The notes under the pieces: model-generated
What the model saw: the letters and a program-made list of their open reading frames with translations, nothing else
The model's database searches: none
What the model was told of the DNA's origin: nothing
From: Castor canadensis
Taxonomy: Eukaryota > Chordata > Mammalia > Rodentia > Castoridae
DNA length: 64,000 nt
Reading direction: 5' to 3'
NCBI RefSeq assembly: GCF_047511655.1
Contig: NC_133387.1
Coordinates: 45,736,853 to 45,800,852, forward strand
Shown here: positions 10,534 through 23,084 of the stretch, in pieces
Numbering within the stretch: position 1 is the stretch's first letter
How the letters are laid out: each line of letters opens with the position of its first letter
Program-made: the position numbers and the translations under genes

Positions 10534-12297
10534 GTCATGTACATTTAACTGTAATTTCTGTAGTTAAGAAAAAATAAGAGACAGAGCAAGGACACTAAGG
10601 AGTCCCAACCTTTCAGAAAGGTACAAATGTCTCTGGTCAGTGAAGAAAGTGAGAAGAAATAAAGCAGTTGGAATGTGTTCAGAAGAGGGTGTCACTGAAT
10701 AATGTCCACAAAGAAATCCTCCTCCAGTTGCACATGTAGTATAAGGAATATATTTTCTGCAGCCAAGTATAACTATGCTTCTGCAATTAACAATAGAAAA
10801 TAACCAAGTTTAGAAGACATGCAGAGTGTGACAATAGAATTTGGATATCCTATGCTATATCTTTGATAGTAGCAATAAACCTTTGCAATGAAGTTGCACA
10901 GATATGGTTTCTCATCTATTAGGATAATATAGGATATCTGTTCAGTTATGGAGGCTGGATGTCCATCAGGGTACCAACAGAGATCTCTTTTCCTGACTTA
11001 CAGACAGCTGCTTTCTTGCTATATTCTCATCTCACTTTTTCTTTGTATGCAACTGCTTTTGCATTTTATTACTGTACTATTAATGAATAAGTTTGGTAAG
11101 TTTTTCCCCACTATGGGAAAAAAGTCCATTGGCAAGAACAATTTGACACTGATCCTTTGTGAATTGTTTCTGGCATATTTCTTTCCCTCACTTCTCATCT
11201 GAGCAGAATATGTAATAAAAGAAGAAATACTACTCACTGATGCTATGATTTCAAACAGGATACAAGGGGAAGAGAGAGCACCTGTTTTCAGGTCACATAC
11301 AGTTCTATCAAATGTCTTTATGCTGTTGTTGATCTTATGTTATAGCTAGAGAAGCACTTTGTGATATTTTAATTCAGCCTCAATACTTTCAGTGGAACCA
11401 GAAAGGTGACAAAATTCTCTATTTATACAATGTTTTGTACCCCTGGAAAACTGATCCTTGACACATCACAGTATCATTGTTGGTCACATTGCAGGTTATC
11501 TGAGGGCTTTGCTCATGCATCTAGCTTCTCCTGAGTTAGACAGGATTCTTTACCAAAATAATGAATATACTTAGCTCTTTGTGTTCATCATATATATTTG
11601 AAGCATTTGATACTGAAACTTTTTTCACAAGATATACTTGGAAGAAAATATGTGAAAACCTTAACTAACCTGTGACCATCTCCAGACTTTAATAGCATCT
11701 CAAATAGGGATTATAGCTAAGATTGTTTGCATGTGGAATATACAAGAAATTATTTCAGATGTTCTAAAACACTAACCCAAGTACTTATCACTTCTGTCTA
11801 GATAAAGAAAAAGGAAATGACATACCTTCTGAGTGGAGTTTCATGTCTTAGTTCTGTGGCCTCCTAATTACTGAAGCAGCTGGAACACCCCTGGTTAATG
11901 GTATCTTCTTGTCTGGATGAAATCAGGGTATGTGGAAAGGGAGAACAAAGGACCATACTGAGCTCAGTTTGCATACTCCCAAGAGAAGGACACCTTACTT
12001 TTTTGGGGGTGGGGAAGACAGGCTCTGGATATAAAAAAATTTTTTAACTGTTCACTGCTATTTGATTTCCCATTGAAGCTTATATAATTCTCCACTTAAA
12101 CATCTCCATAATCTAAACTGAATAGCATGTCACTCAGGGAGATGTGTTTTTGTGAGGGCATTTTTATAGGGAAATAAAAAGCAAATTTTGGCTTACCTAA
12201 TGTGATGTTTTATTTGAAATTATCCCAGTGTTTCCCCATATTTTTAAATTTGAAAATGAAAACAGGTATCTGATAACCTGAGCCTTTGCAGAAGGAT
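10534..12297. other. Unassigned sequence, with a possible MaLR trace near 10935-10985
   Basis: 'agttatggaggctggatgtcc' resembles the 3' edge of a reversed MaLR LTR but too little remains. The remainder shows no gene or nameable repeat; the overlapping frames at 10948-11237 are unsupported. Confidence 0.45.
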
Positions 12298-12540
12298 AGT
12301 TGTTTAAGAGTATAGCTCTGGAACCAAACTTCTTGGTTTCTCATTTGGCTCTATGATCTAGTACCTGAATGGCATGTATGGTTGTTTAACATCTCTGTTT
12401 CTGTTTTCTCATCAGAAAAATAGAGATGCTGTAAGTGCAAGTCCTGTGAAGTTGTTATGGTGAGCACTCTATAAATTACCTCAGGTAGCAAAGGTTCTAT
12501 AAGTGGCACATACTGAATCCTCAATAAAACAACTTTTATT
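12298..12540 (+). repeat. MIR SINE, nearly full length
   Basis: Runs from 'gtttaagagtatagctctgg' through 'tttaacatctctgtttc' and 'tttctcatcagaaaaatagag' to 'cctcaataaaacaac'. This is the full MIR order from tRNA-related head through core to LINE-like tail. Confidence 0.8.
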
Positions 12541-14394
12541 AGCATTTAGGTAATCAAAAATGAAGGACAGTAGTCATTCACAAATGAGGAAGTGAGATCA
12601 AAAGAGGTTTCTCTCATGAAAATGCTCAGGTTTATGGAACCCAAAACTGAAGTACTGTAGTACGAGATGCATATCACTGTAGGCTATATTTAAATCAGGC
12701 TGCTCAAAATCCCTTAGAATCAAATGTTGAAAGGTCCTTGGGAGTCATTACTCTCTTCTCATTTTAGAGCTAAGAAAACAGAATTTCAGATAGGATAATT
12801 TGGGACAGGATAAGCACATGAGTGTCCCTTTGAGGAACCTACCTCATAAGAGAGGGGAAGGTGGGATTATGAGCAAAATACCTTTTTACCCATAACCCAA
12901 TATTTTCACAATGCAAGCTGAATGTAACCAGAACCAACAGATTTAGGACTGGAAACCTAGGCAGAGAGATGGAAGAGGCAGAGTTTGTTCCTCCTGCAAA
13001 GCATTCCTAGCCAACTAATAGCAGTGCTGTGTTTTGGTGAGAAAGCCCAGGATCACTTTTTCATGTTCAGGAACACTTGAGTCTTTGGTCCCTCCCACTT
13101 CAGCTCATGTCTGAAGATATGGTACATAGAAATTATCCAGATTAAAGAGTAAAGGGATCTCACCTTCCAGCATTGTGACATCATGGGAGCAAATGGGGTT
13201 TGGAGTTGCCAGATATAAGTCTTGACTTTCATTGCATAATCTTGACATAAAGTCTTATCATTTCACCTTCTTTCTTTACAAAATAGGGAACTGGAGGAAG
13301 AATAGAGTTAATGTAAGATATTCTGAGAACATGGGTCAAAGAGCCCTACCAACTTGTTGATTCTTCACTTTCTGAATTCTGTTTTTATAGTAAGAATCTT
13401 CATGACTAATAGACCTGATCTGATGCTATTTGTGTTTTTCATACCACATTCTGGATGTCACCTTCCTTTGCATTTTGCCTCAGGGATTGGATCTTTTAGC
13501 TTTTCTCTGTTTTCTGTATGGGATATGCGGGTCCCCAGTGTTCTTCTCATTAGGATATTGGAACACTAGACAACAGAATCTGTGAAGGGGAAATCCTCAA
13601 AATTGAAGAAAATTCCAGAAGCACCCAGAGCTATCTGGGGATATTGGTAATGTTGACTGCTCGGGAAAATTTTCCTAAGATATCCCAAACAGATAGAAGG
13701 CCTTGACTGGTGCCATGTTTCTGCTAATGCCCCAACTGTTTTTGGCCTGTGAATTATGTTCCCAGAAACTGGGGAAAATAATGAAAGAGGGAAAAGTGGT
13801 GCCTACAATTAGATATTTCAGAAAAAAATTTACTTATTCAGCCAGCACTTGAGCCATCACATATACTGAAATGATACCTGTAAGTCTTATATCAACTTTT
13901 ATAAGATTCCATAATAGAGTTTCCCTGTTTCCTTCAGGGCAATGAGGAAGCCAGGCCTGCTAAATGAAGTAGAAATGGGGGAGGCAGGAAGAAGGAGATA
14001 GGGAGAATACTACTTGCATCACTAGGTGATTTTGAGAAAACTTGCAAAAACTATAAAATACTATACAAATATGACAATACATGGATTAGAAAAAAGTGCA
14101 TTTTCTGTACTAAACATTTTAATATTAAATATGTAATATAACTTACAAATTACAGATGCATATTAAATCATATTTATTTTAACTTTTAAAACGTCACCTA
14201 TATTTTTAACCATTATTTTAGTGTATGGACTCATGGTTAAATCCTTTTGTCATATTTTTTGTTGTTACTCATATTTAGGGATGTGTTTATTTGGTACTGA
14301 ATGGAATTCCAACTCATTTTTACTTATAATTTTCTGTTGATGTGTTACTTTGGGACACATTAGATAACTTGATCCTTGTAAGAATTTCTGACTT
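12541..14394. other. Mostly unassigned, with weak MIR-like patches
   Basis: Weak MIR-like text occurs at about 12730-12815 ('cattttagagctaagaaaac') and 13230-13320. The rest holds no gene. The 71-codon frame at 13354-13569 is hydrophobic by composition only. Confidence 0.45.
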
Positions 14395-14575
14395 CCTCAG
14401 GACAGTTGACATCATCCCTAGTTTGCTGGTAAGAAAATCATAATAATCGTAATCCAGAGAGAATGAATTAAAAGTCACTTTCCCAGGGTTGATGAAGCTC
14501 ATACAGGTGGAGTTAGAATTTGCATGCAGACTTTCTGACTCCAAATTTTCCTTCTCCTACACAATGTTCTCTTTG
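14395..14575 (-). repeat. MIR SINE fragment
   Basis: 'aaaagtcactttcccagg', 'ggtggagttagaatttgcatgcaga' and 'ctttctgactccaaa' follow the reverse complement of the MIR core. Confidence 0.65.
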
Positions 14576-14861
14576 GTACCTTCTCCTTGATGAACAGAAA
14601 GTTTTTCAGCTTCTGTGTTGTGCTGGGTAAATGAAGCTGATCAGATTGACAATCCATAACTCTGGAACTGTTTGTGCTATATAATATGATTCAATAAATT
14701 GTCATCATTTTCATTAAATTATATGTATATGAAAAAGTACTCAATTTCCAGAAAATTTCAAGTGATAAAGTTCTGAAAGAATATTCAGTTTCCTAAAGCA
14801 AAATTTTAATATCATGGCTTTCAAAGTGTAAATTAAGGGCAGAGCAGGTGACTGCAAAGTG

Positions 14862-15022
14862 TGCTTCCCAGACCAGCAGTATCACCTGAAAACTTGTTAG
14901 AAATCCAGATGCTCAGGTGCCTCTCTCAGATATGCTGAATCAGAAAGTGTGGAGCTACAAAAGCTTTCAAAAAGCCTCCAGATGAGCCCGGTGCACATTG
15001 AAGTTTGAAAAATGTTTCCACA
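14862..15022 (+). repeat. MER5A-type DNA transposon fragment (hAT-Charlie)
   Basis: 'cccagaccagcagtatcacctg', 'cttgttagaaatcca', 'gctgaatcagaaa' and 'gcacattgaagtttgaaaaatg' give the MER5A order nearly end to end. Non-autonomous and long dead. Confidence 0.8.
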
Positions 15023-15214
15023 GTCTATTTCAGGGAAGACTTGTTATCCTATAACTGAGGCAATGGTGCCGTAGTGTTTCCATCCCTAGCTAAGGTTTGG
15101 ACATAGATGTGTGGTTTTCATTGAATGGCATGCTCCATAACAAGCAAATGCCAAGAGGAGGAAAGAAATGGAGTCTGGTGCTCATATTCACCTAGAAAGA
15201 GATTGCATGATTCT

Positions 15215-16706
15215 ATCTTCTTTTTTTTTATTTTTTAAAAAATTTTTATTTTATTCATATGTGCATACAATGTTTGGGTCATTTCTCCCCTCTTCCCCCA
15301 CCACCTCCCTTACACTCCCACCCCTTCTCCCCCTCCCCTGCTCCCTCCCTTACCCCCCCTTTAAACCTCACTACCTGGCAGAAACTATTTTGCCCTTATC
15401 TCTAATTTTGTTGAAGAGAGAGTATAAGCAATAATAGGAAGGAACAAGGGTTTTTGCTGGTTGAGATAAGGATAGCTGTACAGGGTATTGAATCACATTG
15501 ATTTCCTGTGCATGTGTGTTACCTTCTAAGTTAATTCTTCTTGAACTAACCTTTTCTCTAGTTCCTGGTCCTCTTCTCCTATTGACCTCAGTTGCTTTAA
15601 GGTATCTGCTTTAGTTTCTCTGCGTTGAGGGCAACAAATGCTATCTAGTTTTTTAGGTGTCTTACCTATCCTCATACCTTCCTTGTGTGCTCTCGCTTTT
15701 ATCATGTGCTCAAAGTCCAATCCCATTGTTGTGTTTGTCCTTGATCTAATGTCCGCATATGAGGGAGAACATATGATTTTTTGTCTTTTGGGCCAGGCTA
15801 ATCTCACTCAGAATGATGTTCTCCAATTCCATCCATTTACCAGAGAATGATAACATTTTGTTCTTCTTCATGGCTGCATAAAATTCCATTGTGTATAAAT
15901 ACCACATTTTCTTAATCCATTCATCAGTGGTGGGGCATCCTGGCTGTTTCCATAACTTAGCTATTGTGAATAGTGCCGCAATAAACATGGGTGTGCAGGT
16001 TCCTCTGGAGTAACCTGTGTCACATTCTTTTGGGTATATCCCCAAGAGTGGTATTGCTGGATCATATGGTAGATCAATGTTTAGATTTTTAAGAAGCCTC
16101 CAAATTTTTTTTCAGAGTGGTTGTACTAGTTTACATTCTCACCAGCAGTGTAAGAGGGTTCTTTTTTCCCCACATCCTCACCAACACCTGTTGTTAGTGG
16201 AGTTGCTAATGATGGCTTTTCTAACAGGGGTGAGGTGGAATCTTAGTGTGGTTTTAATTTGCATTTCCTTTATGGCTAGAGATGGTGAGCATTTTTCCAT
16301 GTGTGTTTTGGCCATTTGAATTTCTTCTTTTGAGAAAGTTCTGTTTAGTTCACTTGCCCCTTTCTTTATTGGTTCATTAATTTTGGGAGAATTTAGTTTG
16401 TTAAGTTCCCTATATATTCTGGTTATCAGTCCTTTGTCTGATGTGTAGCTGATATTTTCTCCCACTCTGTGGGTGTTCTCTTCAGTTTAGAGACCATTTC
16501 TTTTGTTGAGCAGAAGCTTTTTAGTTTTATGCAGTCCCATTTATTTATGCTATCTCTTAATTACTGTGCTGCTGGGGTTCCATTGAGAAAGTTCTGCCTA
16601 TACCTATTAATTCCAGAGTATTTCCTACTCTTTCCTGTACCAACTTTAGAGTTTGGGGTCTGATATTAAGATCCTTGATCCATTTTGAGTTAATATTGGT
16701 ATAAAA
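15215..16706 (-). mobile_element. 5'-truncated L1 retrotransposon
   Basis: On the minus strand it runs from the middle of ORF2 at about 16706 through the ORF2 C-terminal region (blocks at 16465-16178 and 16045-15746, including the PTTDEWIKKMW motif of L1 ORF2), a G-rich 3' UTR, and an A/T-rich tail at about 15215-15255. Frameshifts split ORF2, so no active enzyme is encoded. I could not find a target-site duplication. The same 3' end recurs at 53724-54434, so both belong to one host-lineage L1 subfamily. Confidence 0.93.
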
Positions 16707-17876
16707 CTGTCAAGACAACTATGTAATTTTAAGGAGATGGTTCCCCTATCAGAGAACTCAATGATTACATTTTGGTTAATAAAGATGTTTCTTCCCATAT
16801 TCTTAAAAAGTTAGGTCTTCACTTTAAAATTTGAAACAAGCAGAGTCTCTGGGTTTTGTTTGAAATCTATAGAGAAAACCACATATCCAGACATAAATAT
16901 TTCTCCCCTTCCTCCGTTGTCAGGTAGTGAAGCTGCTACACAAAATATAATTAGCTGTAAGTAACCTAGAAATCAGCAGGTTGCTGACCACCTCTTTTAC
17001 TCCCTGCACTCCTTTCTCAATGATAGAATCTTGCGAAAACCATTGGGAAAACTGAAATCATATCCTCAAGCCCAGGGCTTCAGGTCATCTTTGTTGAGTT
17101 CAGTTGTCCTGAGTACCAGTAGGAGTGCCTTCACAGGGTCTCACTTTTTTTTTTTTTGAAGACTATTCCTCAGAGAATAAACCTTCAAGCATGTTTAAAA
17201 GGATCCTCTAACATTGAGGTTCTCCTTTCTGAAAAAAGTTTCAAAATCTTTAATGTTAGTGCATTTCATTTTTTGTTATTTCCTTACTTCTTGTATAATT
17301 CAGTCTGCAACAATGTGAGTTCTTGTTCTTTCACTGTTAATTATTAAAATATAAATTTAAACTGTTTAGCAACTGTGCATTACTTTCTGATAGCTAATAT
17401 AGTAATCTAATTCATTGAATGAGATCACTAAGAATATACCACAATTAAATTTTTAATAAGGGACAATGTTTGAATCATATCTCCCATTAGGGTTTACTCT
17501 GAAAAATTGAACTTTGGTCTGGGTCTGCTCAAATCTGAAGTTCTTATTTCTGAAGCTAGGCTGAGTGTCATAGTCATATATCCCTGATCATAAGTAAATG
17601 ACAATGGACTCACTATTATTTTGCTATGCAGTTATGGTCCTATTATGTTCCATGATAGCAGAAATGTTGCCAGTTTTAATATTTGTGGATAAAACAACTA
17701 ATGAGCAGACAATCTAAGAGCCTACATGTTCACTGTCTCCTGGTTTTAACTGGGGCCTAAGAGAAATGAACATGCAAATGAGCAGGAGTATACGTGTGTG
17801 TGTGTGTGCGTGTGTGTGTGTACATGTGTGTACTGAGGCTAGTTATCCAAACCGTGCCTCAACCTAAGTAATGAAG
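16707..17876. other. Unassigned sequence with a TG microsatellite
   Basis: No gene or named repeat apart from a poly-T run at 17147-17156 and a (TG)n run at about 17793-17831 with GC interruptions. Confidence 0.5.
17793..17831. repeat. (TG)n microsatellite
   Basis: TG dinucleotide run interrupted by a single CG step and a TACA step. Confidence 0.9.
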
Positions 17877-17995
17877 AGTTGAAAGACTGCCGTACTTAGA
17901 GGCAGAAAATTTGGATTCAAATCCCAGTTCTTCCATTGCCTAGCAGTCTAATCTTGGGCAACTTCCTTAACGTCTTAGAACTCTGAGTGTCGGTG
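17877..17995 (+). repeat. MIR SINE fragment
   Basis: 'gaggcagaaaatttggattc', 'aaatcccagttcttccattgcc', 'atcttgggcaacttcctta' match the MIR 5' half in order. Confidence 0.8.
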
Positions 17996-19037
17996 GAGAA
18001 CACGAGCTTCCTTTGAGATGTATTAGAAGGATACTATAGTTAAGAATGACTTTTACCAATGGTCAACAAAATGTGGCAGATATTCCCCTCCTTTGTTATT
18101 TGTTTCATCACATGCTACAAATGAGAAGTTTCATTCCAAACTCGCTTCCGCTTCTGTTTCTCGGGTAGCCCAGTTTCTGTGTAGCTAATGCACCTGAATG
18201 AGATGAGGCAGGCAGAAGACAGATGAATTGCTGTTGCTGCTTCTTTCTGCTGCCAGTACCATCTTGAATGCAGATGATTTTTTTCCCCAGCAGCTTTAAT
18301 AAAAATGTCAACAAGCAGAACTTAGTTTAGTTGATGTCAAGGACCATGAAGGAAGAAGCCATTTTGTTGACACAGATCACAGAAGTATCTGTCATGGAGA
18401 CAGCTGTTCTAGCAGATTCCTTGTCTTCCTCTAAGCTTCCTAACAGAGGCAGCAGTCCTTTGGTGGACCACTTCTGTGAGCTAATAGTCATTTCCTGAAA
18501 AGTCAGATGAGAATTTTCCCCCAAATCTCCCAATGATTGTCAGCACTAAATCTCTGAATTCAAATTGATTCTGCTTAAACTAGCCAGAATGTTTTCTCTT
18601 TTCTACATTTAACCTCTGAGACAATAAGGTTTATTTTTAAAACTTTAATAAGAATTACAGGTTGAGCATCATTATTGCAAAAATCTGAAATATCCAAAAT
18701 CTGAAACTTTTTGAATGCCAGAAATAGAAAATGCCATATCTGACCTTCTGTGTTGGATTGCAGTCAAAATACAGGCACATAACACATTGTTTATTCAGTG
18801 TCATTGGGAAAAAGGCCTTCCGAACCAATTTCAGCTGCTGTATATCTTTTTAGTGTGTTCTCAGATTCCCCCTGCAAATAATCCCACAAAGGTTAATAAA
18901 ATTGTCCACATGCAGGTCATGTACCAATGACAGGCTCCCCATGATGTCCCTAAGGGGACCAAGACCTATGTGCATTACTCATTGTGGTTTCTTTGCCTAT
19001 TATTTGTTCTGAAGTGTAAAAATATTGTTTAAAATGT

Positions 19038-20170
19038 CAAAAACACCTGCAGATATCCCAACAGGTAAAAGTGATAAGAAGAAAAGAAAGAAGCATTTTT
19101 GTTTATAGCACAGAAAGCCTGCTGGAGAAACTGAACAGTAGTGTAAGCACCCAAAAAGGTATAGGATTGGAATGACCACCATTTATAATCTGAAGAAACA
19201 GAAGGATTTACCATTGAAATTCTATGCTAAGAGTGATGAGCAGAAACTGATGAAAAACTGAAGAGCTTAATCATGTATGAAAGGGTGGATCCATCAGCAG
19301 AGCAGAGAACACATGCCACTTAATGGCATGTTAGTCAGGAAATGAGCAAAGATTTAGTATAATAAATTGAAAGTGGAACAGAACTGTGAACATCCAGTAG
19401 TGTGGCTGAAAAAATTTAAGAAAGACATGGGCTAGGTGCCTGTGGCTCGTGCCTGTAATCCTAGCTACTCAGGAGGCATAGATCAGGAGGATCACAGTTC
19501 AAAGCCAACCTGGGAAAACAGCTCACAAGACCCTATCTTGAAACTATCCAACACAAAACAAGGCTGGCAAAGTGGCTCAAATGGTAGAGTACCTGCTTAG
19601 CAAACGTGTAAACCCGAAGTTCAAACTCCAGTACTGTCCGAAAAAAAAGAAAAGAGAGGAAGACATGGCATTAAATTATTTTTTATGATTTGTGGTAGGA
19701 AATCATATGTGGATCACAAAGCAGCCGAGAAATTCATTGATGAGTTTGCCAAGGTCATTACTGATGAAAATCTGAGACCAAACAAATCAATAATGCTGAT
19801 GAGACACCATGTTTTGGTGTTATTATTCTAGAAAGACACTGAGTACAGATGAAACAGCCTCCACAAGAATTTAAAAGGTAAGGACAGAATAACACTGCTG
19901 GGATATGCTAATGTAGCAAGTGTAAGTGTGAACTTGCTGTGATAGGCAAAGGCTTGTGCCCTCCCTGTTTTAAAGGATTGAATTTCTTACCAATCTATTA
20001 TTATGCCAACAAAAAGGCTTGGATAACAAGGAAAGCTTTTCTGATTGGTTTCACAAACATTTTGTATCAGCAGTTTGTGCTCATTGCAGAGAAGCAGAAA
20101 TGGAGGACCATTGCAAGATTTTGTTATTCCTTGACAGCTGTTTATCCAGATGATATTCTCAACAAAAACT
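19038..20170 (+). pseudogene. Tigger transposase remnant
   Basis: Relic of a CENP-B-like, pogo-family transposase that would have cut and pasted the element at TA sites. The N-terminal DNA-binding part starts at about 19038 (Met-Ser-Lys, then a Lys-rich block); a stop follows about 20 codons later. The middle is split by a SINE at 19431-19659. DDE-domain text lies at about 19800-20170, including a TGLFW-like region that is badly eroded and the segment before PDDILNKN. No frame is open beyond about 77 codons. Identification rests on residue patterns and on the flanking inverted repeats. Confidence 0.7.
19431..19659 (+). repeat. Dimeric SINE: B1-like left half plus tRNA-derived right half
   Basis: The left half (to about 19540) has the 7SL-derived B1 or Alu pattern 'gtgcctgtaatcctagctac', 'aggaggatca', 'agccaacctgggaaaac'. 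The right half (from about 19562) is the same tRNA-derived unit as at 7082 and 33569. An A-rich tail follows. The target duplication AAGACATGG is seen at 19422-19430 and 19660-19668, inside Tigger sequence. Confidence 0.92.
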
Positions 20171-20787
20171 AACTTTGAGCCATGTACCCTACATATGACT
20201 TCATTAATTCAATTATCCTTAGATCAAATAATAGTAAATTTATAAAAACACTTCCTTGCATACTAGCATACTAGGAGCAGTGAATAGAGGCAAATAAGTA
20301 TGAAAGGTTTTCAGAAGCTCAGCCTGGAAGATGCCATATGTGCTATAGCCAGTGCTAGGAACTCAGTTTCTAAAGACAGTTTCCATGTCTGGCACAGCCT
20401 GTAGCCTGTGACTATATTTAGTGAGGGTGATAAACAAGGTTGGTGGCTTTGAAGGATTCTGCATCTCAAATGAGAAACAAATCAGATCTGACCTTACTTA
20501 TGCAAAAAACGTACCTTCAGCATTAATTAGTTAGCTGAAAGAAGTGAGTATTAAAGAAATTTTTAACATTGACAAGGTGGCTCCAGTTGTTCATTTATTG
20601 ATCAATGGTGAAATAACTGAAATGGTCTAAATCAAGGTGATCAAGGTGACAATGAAGATAATATTAGCACTGCAGAAAAGTATCTATAAATGAGATGGTA
20701 AGACTGTCTGAGGGGCTTATTAAAGGAATAAAGCTGTTATGTTCATGCATAACAGAACAAATAATCATGACAAAAAGTCATTTTTTT

Positions 20788-20934
20788 ATACTTACCTGGC
20801 AGGGGAGGTATGATCACGAAGGTGGTTTTCCCAGGGTGAGGTTTGGATGTGCTGACCCCTGCAATTTCCCCAAATGTTGGAAACTCAACTGCATAATTTG
20901 TGGTAGTGGGGGACTGCGTTCATGCTTTCCCCTG
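20788..20934 (+). pseudogene. U1 snRNA retropseudogene
   Basis: Matches U1 spliceosomal RNA from its first base (ATACTTACCTGG, the 5' splice-site-pairing end) to its last bases (TTTCCCCTG), but is 147 nt against 164. By eye 3 nt are lost near position 22 and 14 nt in stem-loop II, with scattered transitions. It is followed by an A-run, and a 14-bp target duplication AAAAAGTCATTTTT flanks it (20772-20785 and 20941-20954). This is a processed copy made by L1 machinery. It lacks U1 promoter elements (its upstream sequence is Tigger), so it is not expected to be a working snRNA. Confidence 0.95.
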
Positions 20935-21703
20935 AAAAAAAAAAAGTCATTTTTAATAAAGCAAATGGATCTGGAGGAAACACTTTTAAAAACACTCAAC
21001 AGAATGCTTCTTCATCTCTAGAGGACCCTCTTTCTGGTCCTTAAACTACTTCTGATGTTTCTCACCTAAAAAAGAATAGAAAACACTGTAGAATAGCCCT
21101 TACAACACAGCATTGCAAGTGGAGACTGGGGGATCCACTGCTTGTCACTGCTGTTTAACAGCCCAGGCAGGGATTCTGATGATGCTGTTGTTCTGCTTTG
21201 TTGCCCCAAACACATGATTTTTCTCACCATATCAAGAATAATGGTAGTGTTAATTAACCACAGATTGTCCACAAGGTGGCTGAGATCATGATATCTGTGC
21301 TTTCTGATAGTCCTATGTACACATACTTTGTGCACAAAACTTTCTTATAAGTGTATATTAATAGTACAAAATAGTGGTTTTTCATTATGATGTTTAAATA
21401 TCATATATATCACACATATGTGATACTTTGATTATATTTATTCCCCCATTACTCACACTTATACTCTCTTCATTCTGATGATACCTTTCTATTCTCTAAT
21501 AGTCTGTCTTCTAAATATTGTATAAAATTAACTTCAGTCTATATGTGTAAGGTGTATATGAAACATGAGTGAATATTACATTTTGATTTGGGTCCTGTAC
21601 CCTGACCTCTCATTATATACAGGCACATATTTCCAAAATTGAGAAATCCAAAATTTGAAACACTTATAGTCCCAAACATTTCAAGTGAGGGATACTCAAC
21701 CTG

Positions 21704-23084
21704 TACTAGAACCATCTTTTCTATAGGATATATTAGGTCTGTTATTCAGAAATAACATCCTTAGGCATTTGTTCTGTTCAGTGTCTTTTGACTATCTTTT
21801 TTTGCATTTTGCTGTGTTCTTACATTATGAGTTTCTCTTCCCAAGAGAAAGTTAAAACAAAACATTTTCCCAAGATCTCTTATAGTAAGGGCTGTGAATA
21901 TGTCATCTAGGTACCAGTACTTAAATGTACCTGCATGAGGCTTGGATGTAGATGAGAAGAGCATAAGGAGGTGGCTGAGCCCAGGAGATGTATCACTTGG
22001 CAAGTGTGAAAGTGTCTGTTTCTCATGGACTTTCAGTAATGGGGCAGATAGGTATGCTGTGCCAAGCATGATCAGCATCTAGCAGCAGGTAGCAGTAGGA
22101 GTGGGGTTTTCACTATAGCTATCTGCAATATAAAAAGATACTTGTTCTTTCTGGATATATTATTCCTTGCCGGGTAGCATCCACACCTGTTTTTGAGACT
22201 CTCTTGGTGGTAGATTTTTTGAGCTAACAAACATCCTTTGATAAATCCCAGTGGCCTTCACACTAGCCAGTGTGAATTCCATTGTTTACAACTGAAAATC
22301 ATGACTGATAGACAAGTAAGCATGTAGTCTTTTGTCATGTGCTTCTCAGCCAGTTTATCTCTGTAATTGTGTGTCATATCTTTCCATGACTTATAAAATT
22401 ATATAATTTGGAGTCCAAAGAAATCTTATTTAAATTGCCTAGTAGCCATACTACTACTTGCCATTGTATAGACATAAAATCTGAAGTACAGAAAAATGAC
22501 TTCCCTCAAAAAATCGATCTGAATTTAGAGCCCAAACCCATATCTCTTTTACCAACTTGGTGTTTTTCACTCTTTCACACTTTCTACCAGAGACAATTTG
22601 CTGAGTTTCAAAACAAAGGAAAAGATACAGGTCAGATAACTTGATATAAGAGGATTAAGGTATCTTTATTAAATGTGTCTTAAAAAAGTCATCCTGATAA
22701 AGTAATATAGAATTATACTGTTTCAGTCCAGTGAGATCCAGCTTTAATAATTTAGTATGCACTATAAAAAGTACATTTTGCCCTAGAACTCTCAAAATGT
22801 TGAATCGGAAATTTACAGCTTTAACAATGGCAAGTGACAGCTTATAAAGTGTAGCACCCTGTAATCTTTTCTGAATTACTCATGGTTTTCCTAGTTAAAA
22901 TCTGTAGTGCATTTGTACTATGTGCAAAAGATATATCATGATTGACTGATAAATTTATGGTGGCACATCTTAATTGTAGGTTCATTCCAAGTTAATAGCT
23001 AAACTACTTAACTACTTAGTAATTTGCATAGTATAACTCTCAAAATTCTCCTATTTGCACTTGACAAGAGTTTTATTTTTAAAG
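21704..23084. other. Unassigned sequence, weak MIR-like patch
   Basis: Weak reversed MIR-like text at about 22435-22560 ('cttccctcaaaaaatcgatc', 'agagcccaaacccatatctc'). No gene or other recognisable element. Confidence 0.45.

Larger units (their letters stand above)
18658..21703 (+). mobile_element. Tigger (pogo/Tc1-mariner) DNA transposon, dead
   Basis: Inverted ends CAGGTTGAGCATC (18658-18670) and its partner GATACTCAACCTG (21691-21703) are flanked on both sides by TA, the target site of this superfamily. Coding text on the plus strand starts with a Met-Ser-Lys block near 19038. Later come a 'QKDLPLKFYAKS'-like segment and a catalytic-core stretch near 20010-20170 where 'LLFLDSC'-like residues of the pogo DDE domain appear in one frame. 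Many stops and frame changes exist. Without the two later insertions (dimeric SINE and U1 pseudogene) it would be about 2.6 kb. Confidence 0.85.

Noticed and set aside
15638..16319. Plus-strand frames of 70 and 100 codons
   Set aside because: Antisense shadows of minus-strand L1 ORF2; near-identical shadows recur at 62074-62541.
20695..21021. 108-codon frame
   Set aside because: It is produced by the U1 pseudogene and flanking Tigger sequence.
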